A stretch of DNA of 64,000 nucleotides from Bacteroidota bacterium (GCA_030692515.1 JAUXZS010000015.1:62001-126000); one strand, 5' to 3'. Positions 26,205 through 35,852 are shown, numbered from the stretch's first letter. Made by a program: numbers and translations. Notes: a model not told the origin generated them from the sequence alone.

Positions 26205-28769
26205 ATGCGCAATTTTTATCATTTTGATATGAAAATTTCCTTCGAAAAAAAAATATTCCTTGGGTTTGTTGCCAATTTATTAGTTGTTTTTGCTTCTGCA
26301 TGGATTTACCTTTCAGACTTCAATAAAGATAAAAGTCAAACTGTTAATTCACTTTCTACTAAAATTGAACTTTATTTATTTGGTGTCTCTATAATTTTAC
26401 TGACAATTGTTTATTTTATTATTAGAAGTCAGTTTAAAGCTAAAAATATTGCTGAAAAATTATTAATTGAAAATAAAAAACTGTTACAATCAATTATTGA
26501 TAATACTTCCAATCCTATTTCAATAAAGAAGTTAGACGGAGAATATTTATTTGTGAACAAACAATTTGAAGATTTAGTTCAAAAATCGATAGACGACATA
26601 ATTGGCAAAACCGATCATGATTTTTTATCAAAAGAAACAGCCGACGTTTATCGTAATTCTGATCTTGAAGTTGTTAAGGCATTAAAGGCATTAAAGTTAG
26701 AAGAAACAATTCAAAAATTCGATGGATCACATACTTATATTGCCTCAAAATTCCCATTATTCGATTCCACTGGAAGAATTTACGCGATAGGTGGAATTTC
26801 TACAGACATCACGGAAAGAAAAAGAAACGAGGAGTCTATAAAGGCCGGCGACACATTTTTTAATATGTCCTTAGATATGATGGTTATTGCCTCACATGAA
26901 AAATTTATAAAAATTAATCCGGCAGTTATTAAAATATTAGGCTATTCTGAAGATGAATTATTAAACCAGCCATTTTTTAAATATATACACCCCGATGATG
27001 AAGTAATTACAAGAGCTGAAATCAAAAAGCTTAAAACAGGTACGCCAACGATAAAATTTGAAAACAGATGGATTTGTAAGGACGGCTCGATTAAATGGCT
27101 TTCATGGTCGGCCTCACCAGATTTAGCTACTGGATTTATATATGCTAGAGCAAATGATGTTACGAGTTTGAGAGAGGCCCAAAAATCTTTAATTTATTCT
27201 GAGAAATTTTTTAATATGTCTTACGATATATTTTTTCTTTCTCAGGGGGAGTATATTACTAAAATAAATCCTGCTTTTATTCGCATTTTCGGATTTAATT
27301 TAAAAGACTTGGAAGACAAGCCATTTTTATCTTTAGTGCATCCTGACGATCTTATAACTACTACCGAAGCTGTAAAAAAATTAAAAAGTGGAGGGTCTGT
27401 AGTGAATTTTAGAGTTCGTTCAATTTGTAAAGATGGTTCCTATAGATGGGTGGTTTGGTCGGGCACCGGTGATATTCATACAGGATTGATTTTTGCGGCC
27501 GGGCGTGATATTTCTGAATTAATTGAAAATGAAGAGTCTTTAAAAATAACCAACAGTTTTTTTGAGATGTCGTTCGATGCATTTTTTGTTGCAAAAGGAA
27601 AGCAAATAATAAAAATTAACCCTGCCATAACCAAAACATTGGGATATAGTTTAAGTGATTTAGAGAACAGATCATTTTTGGATCTTATTCATCCTGATTA
27701 TGTAAAAATTGCAAATGAAAAATTAATAAAACGTTTGCAAGGATTAGAAGGTGATTCTAAAGCTGAATATCCTGTAAGGTGCAAGGATGGCTCTTATAAA
27801 TGGGTAGAAGCAATGATAACAACTAACCTTAAAACAGGAATGGTATACGCGATTTTAGAAGATATTACTCAAAAAAAGAATAACGAAGAGAAATTAAATA
27901 AATATACACAGGAGTTAAAAGATAATGAACAACAAATACAAAGCATTTTTAGTGGCGCTCCAGATCCTGTTATTGTGATTGATGAAGAGAACAAAATTTT
28001 AAAATGGAATCCCAAAGCCGAAACTGTTTTTGGTTGGAAAGCTAGCGAAGTTGATGGAAAGCTATTACATGAATTTATTATTCCAATGCGGCATCGTGAA
28101 TTACATAAAAAAGGAATGGAAAAATTTTTAACAAACGGAATTGGCCCTATTTTAAATAAGTCTACAGAGATGGAAGCCGTTAATAAAGATGGGGTAGAAT
28201 TTCCTGTTTCTCTTAGTATTTCGCCTATTAAAATAGGGGAAAAGAATGTTTTTATAGTTTTTGTAAGAGACATAACTGAAAACAAAAAAATTCTAAATGA
28301 ATTGTTTGAAAATGAAAAAACCTTGCGGTTAATTATCGAAAACATAGCAGAAGGTGTTGTTGTTGTAAATGCAGATAAAAAAATAGTGATGACAAATTAC
28401 ATGGCTAATAAAATTTTTGGGATCTAGGAAGAGGATCAAATCTCTAGTAATATAATTAGTAACTCAGAAGTATATTATCCTGATGAAAAAACTATTTTCC
28501 CTCTACAAAACTTACCCATGGAGCGCGCATTTAAAGGAGAAATAATTGATGATATTGATGTTGTGATTTTAGATTCGGTTTCAAGGGAAAAGAAACGAGT
28601 ACTCATTAGTGGGAGACCATTAGTTAATCAAGAAAATGAGATTGTTGCAGCAGTAGTAACTATAAAAGACATAAGTAAATACAAGCAGCTAGAAACGGAA
28701 TTAAAAGAATCAGAGTCAAAATATAGAAATTTAATTGGCTTTAGACAAAATGGAAACAGGCCGGTTTAA
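26205..28769 (+). pseudogene. Multi-PAS membrane sensor, interrupted by an in-frame TAG and lacking an output domain
   Basis: Two membrane helices (about 12-35 and 50-70) are followed by five complete PAS domains, and a sixth is cut by TAG at 28425-28427. The same frame stays open after the TAG to 28769, completes the sixth PAS fold (KKRVLISGRPLVNQENEIVAAVVTIKDISKY) and starts a seventh (SESKYRNLI) before ending in unrelated sequence. PAS domains 2-4 are close repeats, each starting with a FFNMSxD-like motif. No histidine kinase, cyclase or HATPase region is found. The normal gene would be a PAS histidine kinase; this copy appears disrupted. Readthrough of the amber codon is an alternative. 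The ATG at 26205 or 26229 could be the start. Confidence 0.75.
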
Positions 28770-28801
28770 TTTAAGCTTAGTGTTTTACAAAATTAACCGA
28801 G

Positions 28802-29731
28802 CTATTTCCCCATTTCCTTAATTTGTTCCTCAAGTATTTTTATACCCTCAGTAAAACTATGCGGATTGTAGCCTAATTCTTTTTTTGCTTTCTCAATTAT
28901 AAAGCCTGTAATTGGTGGGCGCTTTGCAGGTTGCTTAATATCGGCGCTTTTGCTTGGTTTTATTAAACTTTTATCTAATTGATAATAATCGGCTACAACA
29001 TTTGCTAATTCTAAAATGCTATAAAAATCTTTTCCAGAAATATTATAAATTCCCTTTGCTCTTTTTTGAGCAATTAAAATACAACCGTCCGCTAAATCTT
29101 CTGCAAGAGTTGGTGTTCTGAATTGGTCATCCACAACATTAATAATTTTGCCTTGCTCTAAATTTGATTTTACCCATAACACAATATTGCTACGGCTCAT
29201 ATTATCTACAATACCAAAAACAAGCACGGTGCGAGCAATTGCCCAGTCTAACAAACTTGCTTGTACAATTTTTTCGGCGGCTAATTTACTTTCAGCATAA
29301 TAACTTAAAGGGTTTGGAGTTTCGTTTTCATCTAAAGGACCATGAGTTCCATCAAAAATAAAATCTGTACTTAAGTGAATAAAATGAGGGTTATAATTTG
29401 AATGTTTAATTTTTAAATTTTCTAAAGCTTTTACTTGATGGTTAACAGAAGTTACATTCATTGCCCAACAAGCATCTTTTTCAGTCTCGCATGCATCAAC
29501 ATTAGTCATTGCCGCGGTATTAACTATTACATCAGGTAAATGTTTAGAAAACACATTGTTTACGTTTTCCTTATTTGTAATATCTAATGATTCAAAAACA
29601 TAACCTTCTTGTTTAGCCAGTCTGTTTTCTCCTCTAGCAGTTGCAATGCATGTTACTGCAGCATTATTTCTAAGTTTATAAACTAATTTTTGTCCTAGTA
29701 AACCGTTAGAGCCTGTTATTAAAATTTTCAT
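28802..29731 (-). CDS. SDR-family dTDP-4-dehydrorhamnose reductase-like protein (RmlD-like)
   Basis: A 309-residue extended short-chain dehydrogenase: GSNGLLG nucleotide-binding loop at 7-13, D49 in FESLDIT, NTAAMTNVDACE, and the catalytic SYYAESK with Y145 and K149. RmlD enzymes make dTDP-L-rhamnose for envelope polysaccharides; this one lacks the neighbouring rmlABC genes, so another substrate in a similar sugar pathway is possible. It ends 33 bases from the PAS pseudogene and is 8 nt downstream of the DUF3109 gene on the same strand. Confidence 0.85.
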   Translation of the reverse strand: MKILITGSNGLLGQKLVYKLRNNAAVTCIATARGENRLAKQEGYVFESLDITNKENVNNVFSKHLPDVIVNTAAMTNVDACETEKDACWAMNVTSVNHQVKALENLKIKHSNYNPHFIHLSTDFIFDGTHGPLDENETPNPLSYYAESKLAAEKIVQASLLDWAIARTVLVFGIVDNMSRSNIVLWVKSNLEQGKIINVVDDQFRTPTLAEDLADGCILIAQKRAKGIYNISGKDFYSILELANVVADYYQLDKSLIKPSKSADIKQPAKRPPITGFIIEKAKKELGYNPHSFTEGIKILEEQIKEMGK

Positions 29732-29738
29732 GCAATTA

Positions 29739-30314
29739 TTATTTTTTCAAAAAAAGCTTGGCGCTTATTTCCAATTGTTTAAACCAATCTTTACCGTATT
29801 TTCTAATTAAGGGTTCTTTTAAAAATTTGTATACTGGCACATCTAATTTTGCACCGCATTCACAAGCGGGTTTACATATGTCCCATTTGTCATAATTCAC
29901 CGCATCATATTCTTTATGTTTTGTAATTCTAACCGGGTATAAATGACAACTTATAGGTTTTTTCCAGGTAATTTTTCCGTCATAATAGGCTTGTTCTATT
30001 GAGCACTTTGCAATTTTATTATCGTCAAAAAAAACAAAAGCGCATTCTGCTCCGGGGCTTACTAAAGTTGTCGTGTAATCACCGTCACCATCTATAACAT
30101 AAGCACCAAATTTTTCAATTGCTTTGATACCTTTTTTTACCATATAAGGCTTTACCTTATCAAGTATAGATTCGAGTATTTGAAGTTCTTCTTTTTCAAG
30201 AGGAGCACCACTATCGCCAGCAACACAACAAGCTCCTTTGCATGCGTTTAAATCACAAACAAATTTTTTGTCTAATAAATCTTCGCTTATTAATGTTTTG
30301 TTAATTGCAATCAT
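29739..30314 (-). CDS. DUF3109 family cysteine-rich protein
   Basis: A 191-residue cytoplasmic protein starting at the ATG at 30314 (MIAINKTLISEDLLDKKFVCDLNAC); the upstream in-frame start would add ten residues without support. It carries the DUF3109 cysteine pattern: CDLNACKGACC, ECAF, KCSIEQA, SCHLYP and CKPACECGAKLD. The cysteines probably bind zinc or an Fe-S cluster (compare the YkgJ-type family), but no activity is established. It lies 8 nt before the RmlD-like gene and appears co-transcribed with it. Confidence 0.85.
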   Translation of the reverse strand: MIAINKTLISEDLLDKKFVCDLNACKGACCVAGDSGAPLEKEELQILESILDKVKPYMVKKGIKAIEKFGAYVIDGDGDYTTTLVSPGAECAFVFFDDNKIAKCSIEQAYYDGKITWKKPISCHLYPVRITKHKEYDAVNYDKWDICKPACECGAKLDVPVYKFLKEPLIRKYGKDWFKQLEISAKLFLKK

Positions 30315-30421
30315 AATTCGTTTCGTAAAGATAGGGAAGTGCAACCAATATTAATTAATTTTTTTGAGAGAGAAATTCTATGGCTTAATAAATTGGTGGA
30401 CTTATTATCAGTTAAGAATAA

Positions 30422-31237
30422 TTATTTAACTGCCATTATTTGGCCCATATAGGAACCCAAATGCTTTTCAAGAGTGAGTGAATAGTTATTGGTTTTTTTA
30501 AAACCAGTAAAAAATTCATTAAAAGAAGCTTTATGAACGTTGGTTTTTGGTAAAATAAAACCATACTCTTCTTTTGCTTGCATTAGCTGTTTTTGATTTT
30601 TCACAAATTTTCCAGGATTATTTTTTACAAAAGACCAAAAGGTAACTGCATCTACATATCCAAAATACAATACGTTTTTGGCAATGTCGTTTAATATTTT
30701 TGTTGCGTCTGTTTGCGCCATTATTTTTAAATCGGGTAAATAGGTTTTTTTAAGTTCAGTTGTGTATTTATTCAGAGTAGTGTTTGTAACAGTTAAAGCA
30801 GTCATTATACCTAAGGCTTTAATAATTTCTGGCTGTGTTTTTGCTTTGATATCGGGAGCATTGCCATTTGTAATGCAAAAAGCAACATTTTTAAGGTATG
30901 GACAAGTAAATTCTATTTCTTTTATTTTTTCAGGATTGATAGTTACAGAACCAAGGCCAATTGTATTTTTAGAAGCATTTTTTACGCTAATATAAAATTG
31001 TTCAAAGTCTCTATAGCCAACGTATTTTGGAACAAGGGTTGTTTTTTTTGTTGTTTTTAACCAAAGTAAATAATCATTTAATACATCAATTTCCAATCCT
31101 TTTGAGGCACCGGCTTCAGTACTTGAAAATGGGGATTTTTCAAAATAATGCACGAAAATGGTATCATTATTAATTATTTGCGAGAAGCAAAAAAATCCAC
31201 AAAAAATAAACAGTGTTATTATTCCTATTTTTTTCAT
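30422..31237 (-). CDS. Periplasmic substrate-binding-type protein (SBP family 3-like)
   Basis: A 271-residue protein with a signal peptide (MKKIGIITLFIFCGFFCFSQ) and a body resembling extracellular solute-binding proteins of family 3: FSSTEAGASKGLEIDVLNDYLLWLKTTK at the first lobe, TIGLGSVTINPEKIKEIEFTCPYLKN, and the second lobe with VLYFGYVDAVTFWSF. Such proteins deliver amino acids to ABC transporters, but no permease or ATPase gene is adjacent, and some family members bind other ligands. It is divergent from the SUF operon with a 259-base gap. Confidence 0.75.
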   Translation of the reverse strand: MKKIGIITLFIFCGFFCFSQIINNDTIFVHYFEKSPFSSTEAGASKGLEIDVLNDYLLWLKTTKKTTLVPKYVGYRDFEQFYISVKNASKNTIGLGSVTINPEKIKEIEFTCPYLKNVAFCITNGNAPDIKAKTQPEIIKALGIMTALTVTNTTLNKYTTELKKTYLPDLKIMAQTDATKILNDIAKNVLYFGYVDAVTFWSFVKNNPGKFVKNQKQLMQAKEEYGFILPKTNVHKASFNEFFTGFKKTNNYSLTLEKHLGSYMGQIMAVK

Positions 31238-31404
31238 TAATTTTTAAAACTATCTAAAATTTAGAAAGAATAGTGGCCTTAAACAAAAAGGTTTTAATCA
31301 TTCGACTGTTAATATAATATTATTACATTTTTTAACTAATATCTTAATTCAATGAGTCTTCCAGCTAAAAATGCTGTTATTATCAATTATTTTTCTTTTT
31401 TAAC

Positions 31405-31435
31405 TTGTATACCTACCTTTTTTATGGTATTTTTG
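31405..31435 (+). promoter_or_regulatory. SUF operon promoter (TTG - N20 - TATTTTTG)
   Basis: TTG at 31405-31407 and TATTTTTG at 31428-31435 with a 20-base spacer fit the Bacteroidota -33/-7 promoter exactly. The implied start is near 31442, about 55 nt before the first SUF gene. Confidence 0.65.
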
Positions 31436-31442
31436 TCCCAAT

Positions 31443-31457
31443 TTAGATTTAATCTAA
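31443..31457 (+). promoter_or_regulatory. 7-1-7 palindrome at the SUF transcription start (putative operator)
   Basis: TTAGATT T AATCTAA is a perfect inverted repeat placed right at the predicted start site. Geometry and location suit a repressor of the Fur, DtxR or Rrf2 type that senses iron or Fe-S status; which protein binds is unknown. Confidence 0.5.
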
Positions 31458-31496
31458 TTAAGGTTAACGAAATAAACTACTTAAATTCAATTAGTT

Positions 31497-31823
31497 ATGA
31501 TAACAGTTACAGAAAATGCAAAGAATCACGCAATAGATTTGATTAAGACTGAGAACCGTCCAGACGATACTTTTATTAGAGTAGGAGTTGATGGAGGAGG
31601 TTGTTCAGGATTATCATATAAGCTTGAATTTGATAATCAAATAAAAGAAGGCGACCAAATGTTTGAAGATAAAGGAATAAAAATAGTCGTTGATAGAAAG
31701 AGCTTTCTTTATTTAATTGGAACCGAATTAGAATATACTGGTGGATTAAACGGTAAAGGTTTTGTATTTAATAATCCAAACGCTAATCGTACTTGCGGTT
31801 GCGGCGAATCATTTTCAGTTTAA
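31497..31823 (+). CDS. A-type iron-sulfur carrier (HesB/IscA/SufA)
   Basis: A 108-residue Fe-S carrier that hands clusters from the SUF scaffold to target proteins. The three conserved cysteines are C36 in GGGCSGL, and C100 and C102 in TCGCGES. Start ATG at 31497 gives MITVTENAKNHAIDLI, a normal N-terminus. It opens the SUF operon, 6 nt before sufB. Called SufA-like by context, IscA family by sequence. Confidence 0.93.
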   Translation: MITVTENAKNHAIDLIKTENRPDDTFIRVGVDGGGCSGLSYKLEFDNQIKEGDQMFEDKGIKIVVDRKSFLYLIGTELEYTGGLNGKGFVFNNPNANRTCGCGESFSV

Positions 31824-31829
31824 GAAAAA

Positions 31830-33284
31830 ATGGCAAACGAAATTTTAGAAGAACATATTAATAGTGAATATAAGTGGGGCTTTACCACTGATATTGAAAC
31901 TGACACTTTTGCGCCGGGTTTAAATGAGCAAGTTGTTACTGCTTTGAGTAAAAAGAAAAATGAGCCCGATTGGTTGCTTGAGTTTAGGTTAAAAGCATTC
32001 CGTCATTGGCAAACTTTACCTGAACCAAATAATTGGGCACATTTAACATATCCAAAAATTAATTATCAGGATATTAGTTATTATTCAGCCCCAAAAATTA
32101 AACCCGAGTTAAAAAGTTTGGATGAAGTAGATCCGGAAATATTAAAAACATTTGAAAAACTTGGAATTTCTTTAGAGGAACAAAAACGCTTAACGGGTGT
32201 TCAATCAAACATAGCAGTTGACGCAGTTTTCGACAGTGTTTCGGTTAAAACAACTTTTAGAGAAACACTTTCTGAAAAGGGAATTATTTTTTGTTCTTTT
32301 AGTGAAGCGGTGCAGGAATTTCCTGAACTTATTAAAAAATATATGGGAACAGTAGTTCCTTATACTGATAATTATTTTGCTGCATTAAATAGTGCCGTTT
32401 ACAGTGATGGTTCTTTTTGCTACATACCAAAAGGCGTTAGATGTCCTATGGAATTGTCAACTTATTTCCGAATTAATGCTACAGGCACTGGGCAGTTCGA
32501 GCGCACATTAATTGTTGCCGATGAAGGAAGTTACGTTTCTTATCTTGAGGGCTGCACAGCGCCTCAAAGAGACGAAAATCAATTGCACGCTGCCATCGTA
32601 GAAATTATTACTCATAAAAATGCTGAAGTAAAATATAGTACTGTCCAAAATTGGTATCCCGGCGATAAAAATGGTAAGGGCGGAATTTTTAATTTTGTTA
32701 CAAAGCGTGGAATCTGTTTAGAAGATAATTCAAAAATTAGTTGGACTCAAGTAGAAACTGGTTCAGCAATTACTTGGAAATATCCTTCGGTAATATTGAA
32801 AGGAAATAATAGTGTTGGTGAATTTTATTCTGTGGCTTTAACCAATAATATGCAAGAAGCCGATACCGGAACTAAAATGATTCATATCGGAAAAAACACC
32901 CGTAGCACAATTATTTCAAAAGGAATAAGCGCGGGAAAAAGTAATAATAGTTACAGAGGATTAGTTCAAATAAGAAAAGGAGCAACTAACGCCAGAAATT
33001 TTTCGCAATGCGATAGTTTATTAATGGGCGATAAGTGTGGCGCACATACTTTTCCTTATATAGAAATTAAAGACAAAACTGCCATTGTTGAGCATGAAGC
33101 TACAACCAGTAAAATTGGTGAAGACCAATTATTTTACTGTAAACAAAGAGGTATAGATAATGAAAAAGCAATTGGGTTAATTGTAAATGGTTATTGTAAA
33201 GAAGTTTTAAATAAATTACCAATGGAATTTGCAGTTGAAGCTCAAAAACTTTTAGCAGTTAGTTTAGAAGGAAGCGTGGGTTAA
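31830..33284 (+). CDS. sufB: Fe-S cluster assembly protein SufB
   Basis: Scaffold subunit of the SufBCD complex, on which clusters are built with sulfur from SufSE and ATP hydrolysis by SufC. At 484 residues it is full length. Characteristic segments: [63 protein letters not shown] and the C-terminal [24 protein letters not shown] and [12 protein letters not shown]. The beta-helix core lies between about 150 and 430. It is the second gene of the operon and is followed by sufC after 53 bases. Confidence 0.96.
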   Translation: MANEILEEHINSEYKWGFTTDIETDTFAPGLNEQVVTALSKKKNEPDWLLEFRLKAFRHWQTLPEPNNWAHLTYPKINYQDISYYSAPKIKPELKSLDEVDPEILKTFEKLGISLEEQKRLTGVQSNIAVDAVFDSVSVKTTFRETLSEKGIIFCSFSEAVQEFPELIKKYMGTVVPYTDNYFAALNSAVYSDGSFCYIPKGVRCPMELSTYFRINATGTGQFERTLIVADEGSYVSYLEGCTAPQRDENQLHAAIVEIITHKNAEVKYSTVQNWYPGDKNGKGGIFNFVTKRGICLEDNSKISWTQVETGSAITWKYPSVILKGNNSVGEFYSVALTNNMQEADTGTKMIHIGKNTRSTIISKGISAGKSNNSYRGLVQIRKGATNARNFSQCDSLLMGDKCGAHTFPYIEIKDKTAIVEHEATTSKIGEDQLFYCKQRGIDNEKAIGLIVNGYCKEVLNKLPMEFAVEAQKLLAVSLEGSVG

Positions 33285-33337
33285 ATTTCAAAATCCAAAT
33301 AATTTTCACATTCAAAAAATAGTATTAAAATAAAAAT

Positions 33338-34099
33338 ATGATATCAATTAAAAATCTTCACGCCTCAATTGGCGAAAAAGAAATACTTAGAGGAATTAAT
33401 TTAGAAATTAAAGCAGGAGAAATTCATGCTGTAATGGGACCAAACGGCTCTGGAAAATCTACTTTAGCAAGTGTATTGGCAGGAAGAACTGATTATGAAG
33501 TGACACAAGGAGAAGTTATTTTTAACGGAAAAAATCTTTTAGATCTTTCTCCAGAAGATAGAGCGCGCGAAGGTTTATTTTTAGCTTTTCAATATCCAGT
33601 TGAAATTCCGGGAGTAAGTAACATTAATTTTTTGAAAACTGCCGTAAACGAAATTAGAGCTTATAAAGGTCAGGAAGATATGCCGGCTAAAGATTTTTTA
33701 GCATTAGTAAAAGAAAAACAAAAACTAGTAGAGTTAGACGGAAAGCTTGCAAATCGTAGCGTAAACGAAGGCTTTAGTGGTGGAGAAAAAAAGAGAAATG
33801 AAATTTTTCAAATGGCAATGTTAAATCCAAAATTAGCAATATTAGATGAGACGGATAGCGGTTTGGATATTGATGCTTTACGTATTGTAGCAAGCGGAGT
33901 TAATGCATTAAAAAGTAAAGATAACGCCTATATTGTAATTACACATTACCAACGCTTATTGGACTATATCGTTCCTGATTTTGTACACATTCTTTATAAC
34001 GGAAAAATTGTAAAATCTGGCGGAAAAGAATTAGCATTAGAATTGGAAGCAAAGGGCTATGATGAAATAAAAGAGAAGTTCGAAAGTTTAGAAAGTTAG
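33338..34099 (+). CDS. sufC: Fe-S cluster assembly ATPase SufC
   Basis: ABC-type ATPase of the SufBCD complex, 253 residues. Walker A GPNGSGKST at 34-42, the Q-loop region AFQYPVEIPGV, signature FSGGEKKRNEI, Walker B LAILDETDSGLD and the H-loop ITHYQRLL are all present. The last residues, KFESLES, are encoded by the first GTTTAGAAAGTT copy of the repeat array that precedes the four-helix-bundle gene, so the C-terminus has been remodelled by that insertion. Translation otherwise continues the normal SUF order. Confidence 0.96.
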   Translation: MISIKNLHASIGEKEILRGINLEIKAGEIHAVMGPNGSGKSTLASVLAGRTDYEVTQGEVIFNGKNLLDLSPEDRAREGLFLAFQYPVEIPGVSNINFLKTAVNEIRAYKGQEDMPAKDFLALVKEKQKLVELDGKLANRSVNEGFSGGEKKRNEIFQMAMLNPKLAILDETDSGLDIDALRIVASGVNALKSKDNAYIVITHYQRLLDYIVPDFVHILYNGKIVKSGGKELALELEAKGYDEIKEKFESLES

Positions 34100-34132
34100 G
34101 TTGGTTTAGAAAGTTCAATAGTTTAGAAAGTC
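34086..34132 (+). repeat. Repeat array left of the inserted four-helix-bundle gene
   Basis: Three copies of GTTTAGAAAGTT (34086-34097, 34104-34115 and 34121-34132, the last ending GTC). The first copy overlaps the end of sufC. They are imperfect inverted matches to the AACTTTTTAAC units on the other side of the gene at 34542-34569. Confidence 0.7.
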
Positions 34133-34135
34133 AAA

Positions 34136-34543
34136 ATGGGAAAAATAGAGAAGTTTGAAGATATAATTGCCTGGCAAAAAGCATTAGAATTGTCTGATTT
34201 AATATATTCTCATTCCACCGATGGATCATTTTCTAAAGATTATGGATTAAGAGATCAAATAAGAAGAGCTTCTGTTTCTGTTGTATCAAATATTGCAGAG
34301 GGTTTTGAAAGAGAAAGTAATAATCAGTTTATTTATTTTCTCAGTATTTCAAAAGCTTCAGCTGGAGAGATTAGAGCTCAATTATATATTGCTAGAAATC
34401 AAAATTATATATCTCAGGATGAATTTATATTGTTAAATAATAAAGTAATTGAAGTGAGTAAAACAATTAGTGGATTTATTGCTTATCTGAAAGGATTAAA
34501 AAAATCAAAATCTGCTGCAAATTTAAATGCAGAACTTTCATAA
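34136..34543 (+). CDS. Four-helix-bundle protein of the 23S rRNA intervening-sequence (IVS/S23) family
   Basis: A 135-residue all-alpha protein of the S23/IVP family, first known as ORFs in excised 23S rRNA intervening sequences and related to the diversity-generating accessory protein Avd. The signature is clear: FEDIIAWQKALELSDLIYS, YGLRDQIRRASVSVVSNIAEGFERES, and FLSISKASAGEIRAQLYIARN. Function unknown, probably nucleic-acid binding as a pentamer. It interrupts the SUF operon between sufC and sufD and is bracketed by inverted repeat arrays, which together look like a small mobile or RNA-level insertion. It has no catalytic motif. Confidence 0.9.
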   Translation: MGKIEKFEDIIAWQKALELSDLIYSHSTDGSFSKDYGLRDQIRRASVSVVSNIAEGFERESNNQFIYFLSISKASAGEIRAQLYIARNQNYISQDEFILLNNKVIEVSKTISGFIAYLKGLKKSKSAANLNAELS

Positions 34544-34569
34544 CTTTTTAACTTTTAAAACTTTTTAAC
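34542..34569 (+). repeat. Repeat array right of the inserted four-helix-bundle gene
   Basis: Two copies of AACTTTTTAAC (34542-34552 and 34559-34569) that can pair with the GTTTAGAAAGTT copies left of the gene, with one bulge and a G-U. Placed between the inserted gene's stop and the sufD start. Confidence 0.65.
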
Positions 34570-34575
34570 TGTCAA

Positions 34576-35850
34576 ATGATTGCCGAAAAAACAAATACAG
34601 CTCAAGTTATTATAGATAAAATATCTTCTACGTCAAGTAAAGTAAATTTTATTGATAACGATAAACTTTCTAAAGCCTTATTGTACTTAGAAAATAAAGG
34701 TATTCCTACTAATAAGCATGAAGAGTATAAATACTGTAATGTAGACGGAATATTTAAAAAAGAATTTAAAAATATAGAGCAAAAATTAAATTCAGTTACA
34801 GATATAAATAAATATAAATTAAACAATGCCTTAACAATTGTTGTTGTAAATGGAAATTATTCTGAAAAATTAAGCGATAAATTAATTTTAAAAGGTTTGC
34901 ACCTGAACGCTTTTTCCAATTTAGATAATGACGGAAAAAATTTAATTGGCACTTTAGCTAATGTTGAATCTGACGCCTTTGTGGCTTTAAACACCGCTTT
35001 TTGCGGCGATGGATTTCATTTAAAAATCGCCGATAATGAACAATTGCAAATGCCAATTCATATTTTGTATGTTTCTAGCGCTAGCGCAGAGTCTTTAGTT
35101 AACCCAAGAAATATTATCGAACTTGGAAAAAACTCTGAAGCAACTATTATTGAAGAACAAATAAATATTGGCGATTCAAAAGTGTTTACTAATTTTTTAA
35201 GTGAAAAATTTATTGGCGAAAATGCTAAACTTAATTCTTATACTTTTCAAAACGAAGGAAACAATGGTTATTCTGTAAATACTAATAATATTACACTGGG
35301 TCGCTATGCTAAGTACGATAATACAACCATAACTTTAAGCGGCACTCTCGTTAGGAATAATCACCAAGTTGTTTTGGCTGCACAAAATTGTGAAGCACAT
35401 TTAAATGGATTCTTTTCAACTAAGTCTAACCAGTTAGTTGATAATCATACATTGATGGATCATCAAATGCCTAATTGCGAAAGCAACGAATTGTATAAGG
35501 GAATTGTAAATGACAAAAGTACAGGCGTATTTAACGGGAAAATTTTTGTTAGACGAGATGCTCAAAAAACCAACGCTTATCAAAGCAGTAAAAATATTTT
35601 ATTAAGTGATGATGCAACTATTAATACAAAACCACAATTAGAAATTTACGCCGACGATGTAAAATGTTCGCATGGTACTTCAACAGGAAAGATAGATGAA
35701 GCAGCTGTTTTTTATTTAAACGCTAGAGGAATTGGCAGAGAAAGCGCAAAAAAATTATTACTTAATGCTTTCGCGCAGGAAGTAATTAATAAAATTGAGG
35801 TGGAAGAATTAAAAGAAAAAATTCTGAATTTATTCGAGAACGAATTATAA
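34576..35850 (+). CDS. sufD: Fe-S cluster assembly protein SufD
   Basis: SufB paralogue and third member of the SufBCD complex, 424 residues. It shares the beta-helix core; typical segments are NKHEEYKYCNVDGIF near 46-60, HLNGFFSTKSNQLVDNHTLMDHQMPNCESNELYKGIV, GVFNGKIFVRRDAQKTNAYQSSKNILL, KPQLEIYADDVKCSHGTSTGKIDE and LNARGIGRESAKKLLLNAFAQEV. Translation restarts after the inserted four-helix-bundle gene, only 7 nt behind its right-hand repeat array. sufS follows after 2 nt. Confidence 0.96.
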   Translation: MIAEKTNTAQVIIDKISSTSSKVNFIDNDKLSKALLYLENKGIPTNKHEEYKYCNVDGIFKKEFKNIEQKLNSVTDINKYKLNNALTIVVVNGNYSEKLSDKLILKGLHLNAFSNLDNDGKNLIGTLANVESDAFVALNTAFCGDGFHLKIADNEQLQMPIHILYVSSASAESLVNPRNIIELGKNSEATIIEEQINIGDSKVFTNFLSEKFIGENAKLNSYTFQNEGNNGYSVNTNNITLGRYAKYDNTTITLSGTLVRNNHQVVLAAQNCEAHLNGFFSTKSNQLVDNHTLMDHQMPNCESNELYKGIVNDKSTGVFNGKIFVRRDAQKTNAYQSSKNILLSDDATINTKPQLEIYADDVKCSHGTSTGKIDEAAVFYLNARGIGRESAKKLLLNAFAQEVINKIEVEELKEKILNLFENEL

Positions 35851-35852
35851 TA

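Noticed and set aside
27869-28345. 158-codon minus-strand ORF in the PAS gene
   Set aside because: Antisense to PAS domains; low-complexity Ser/Phe-rich protein typical of a shadow frame.
31352-31546. 64-codon ORF before the SUF operon
   Set aside because: It covers the promoter and operator and overlaps the start of the A-type carrier gene in another frame; no conserved features.
34086-34569. CRISPR-like array
   Set aside because: The short repeats flank a gene and are in opposite orientation on the two sides; there are no regular spacers or cas genes.
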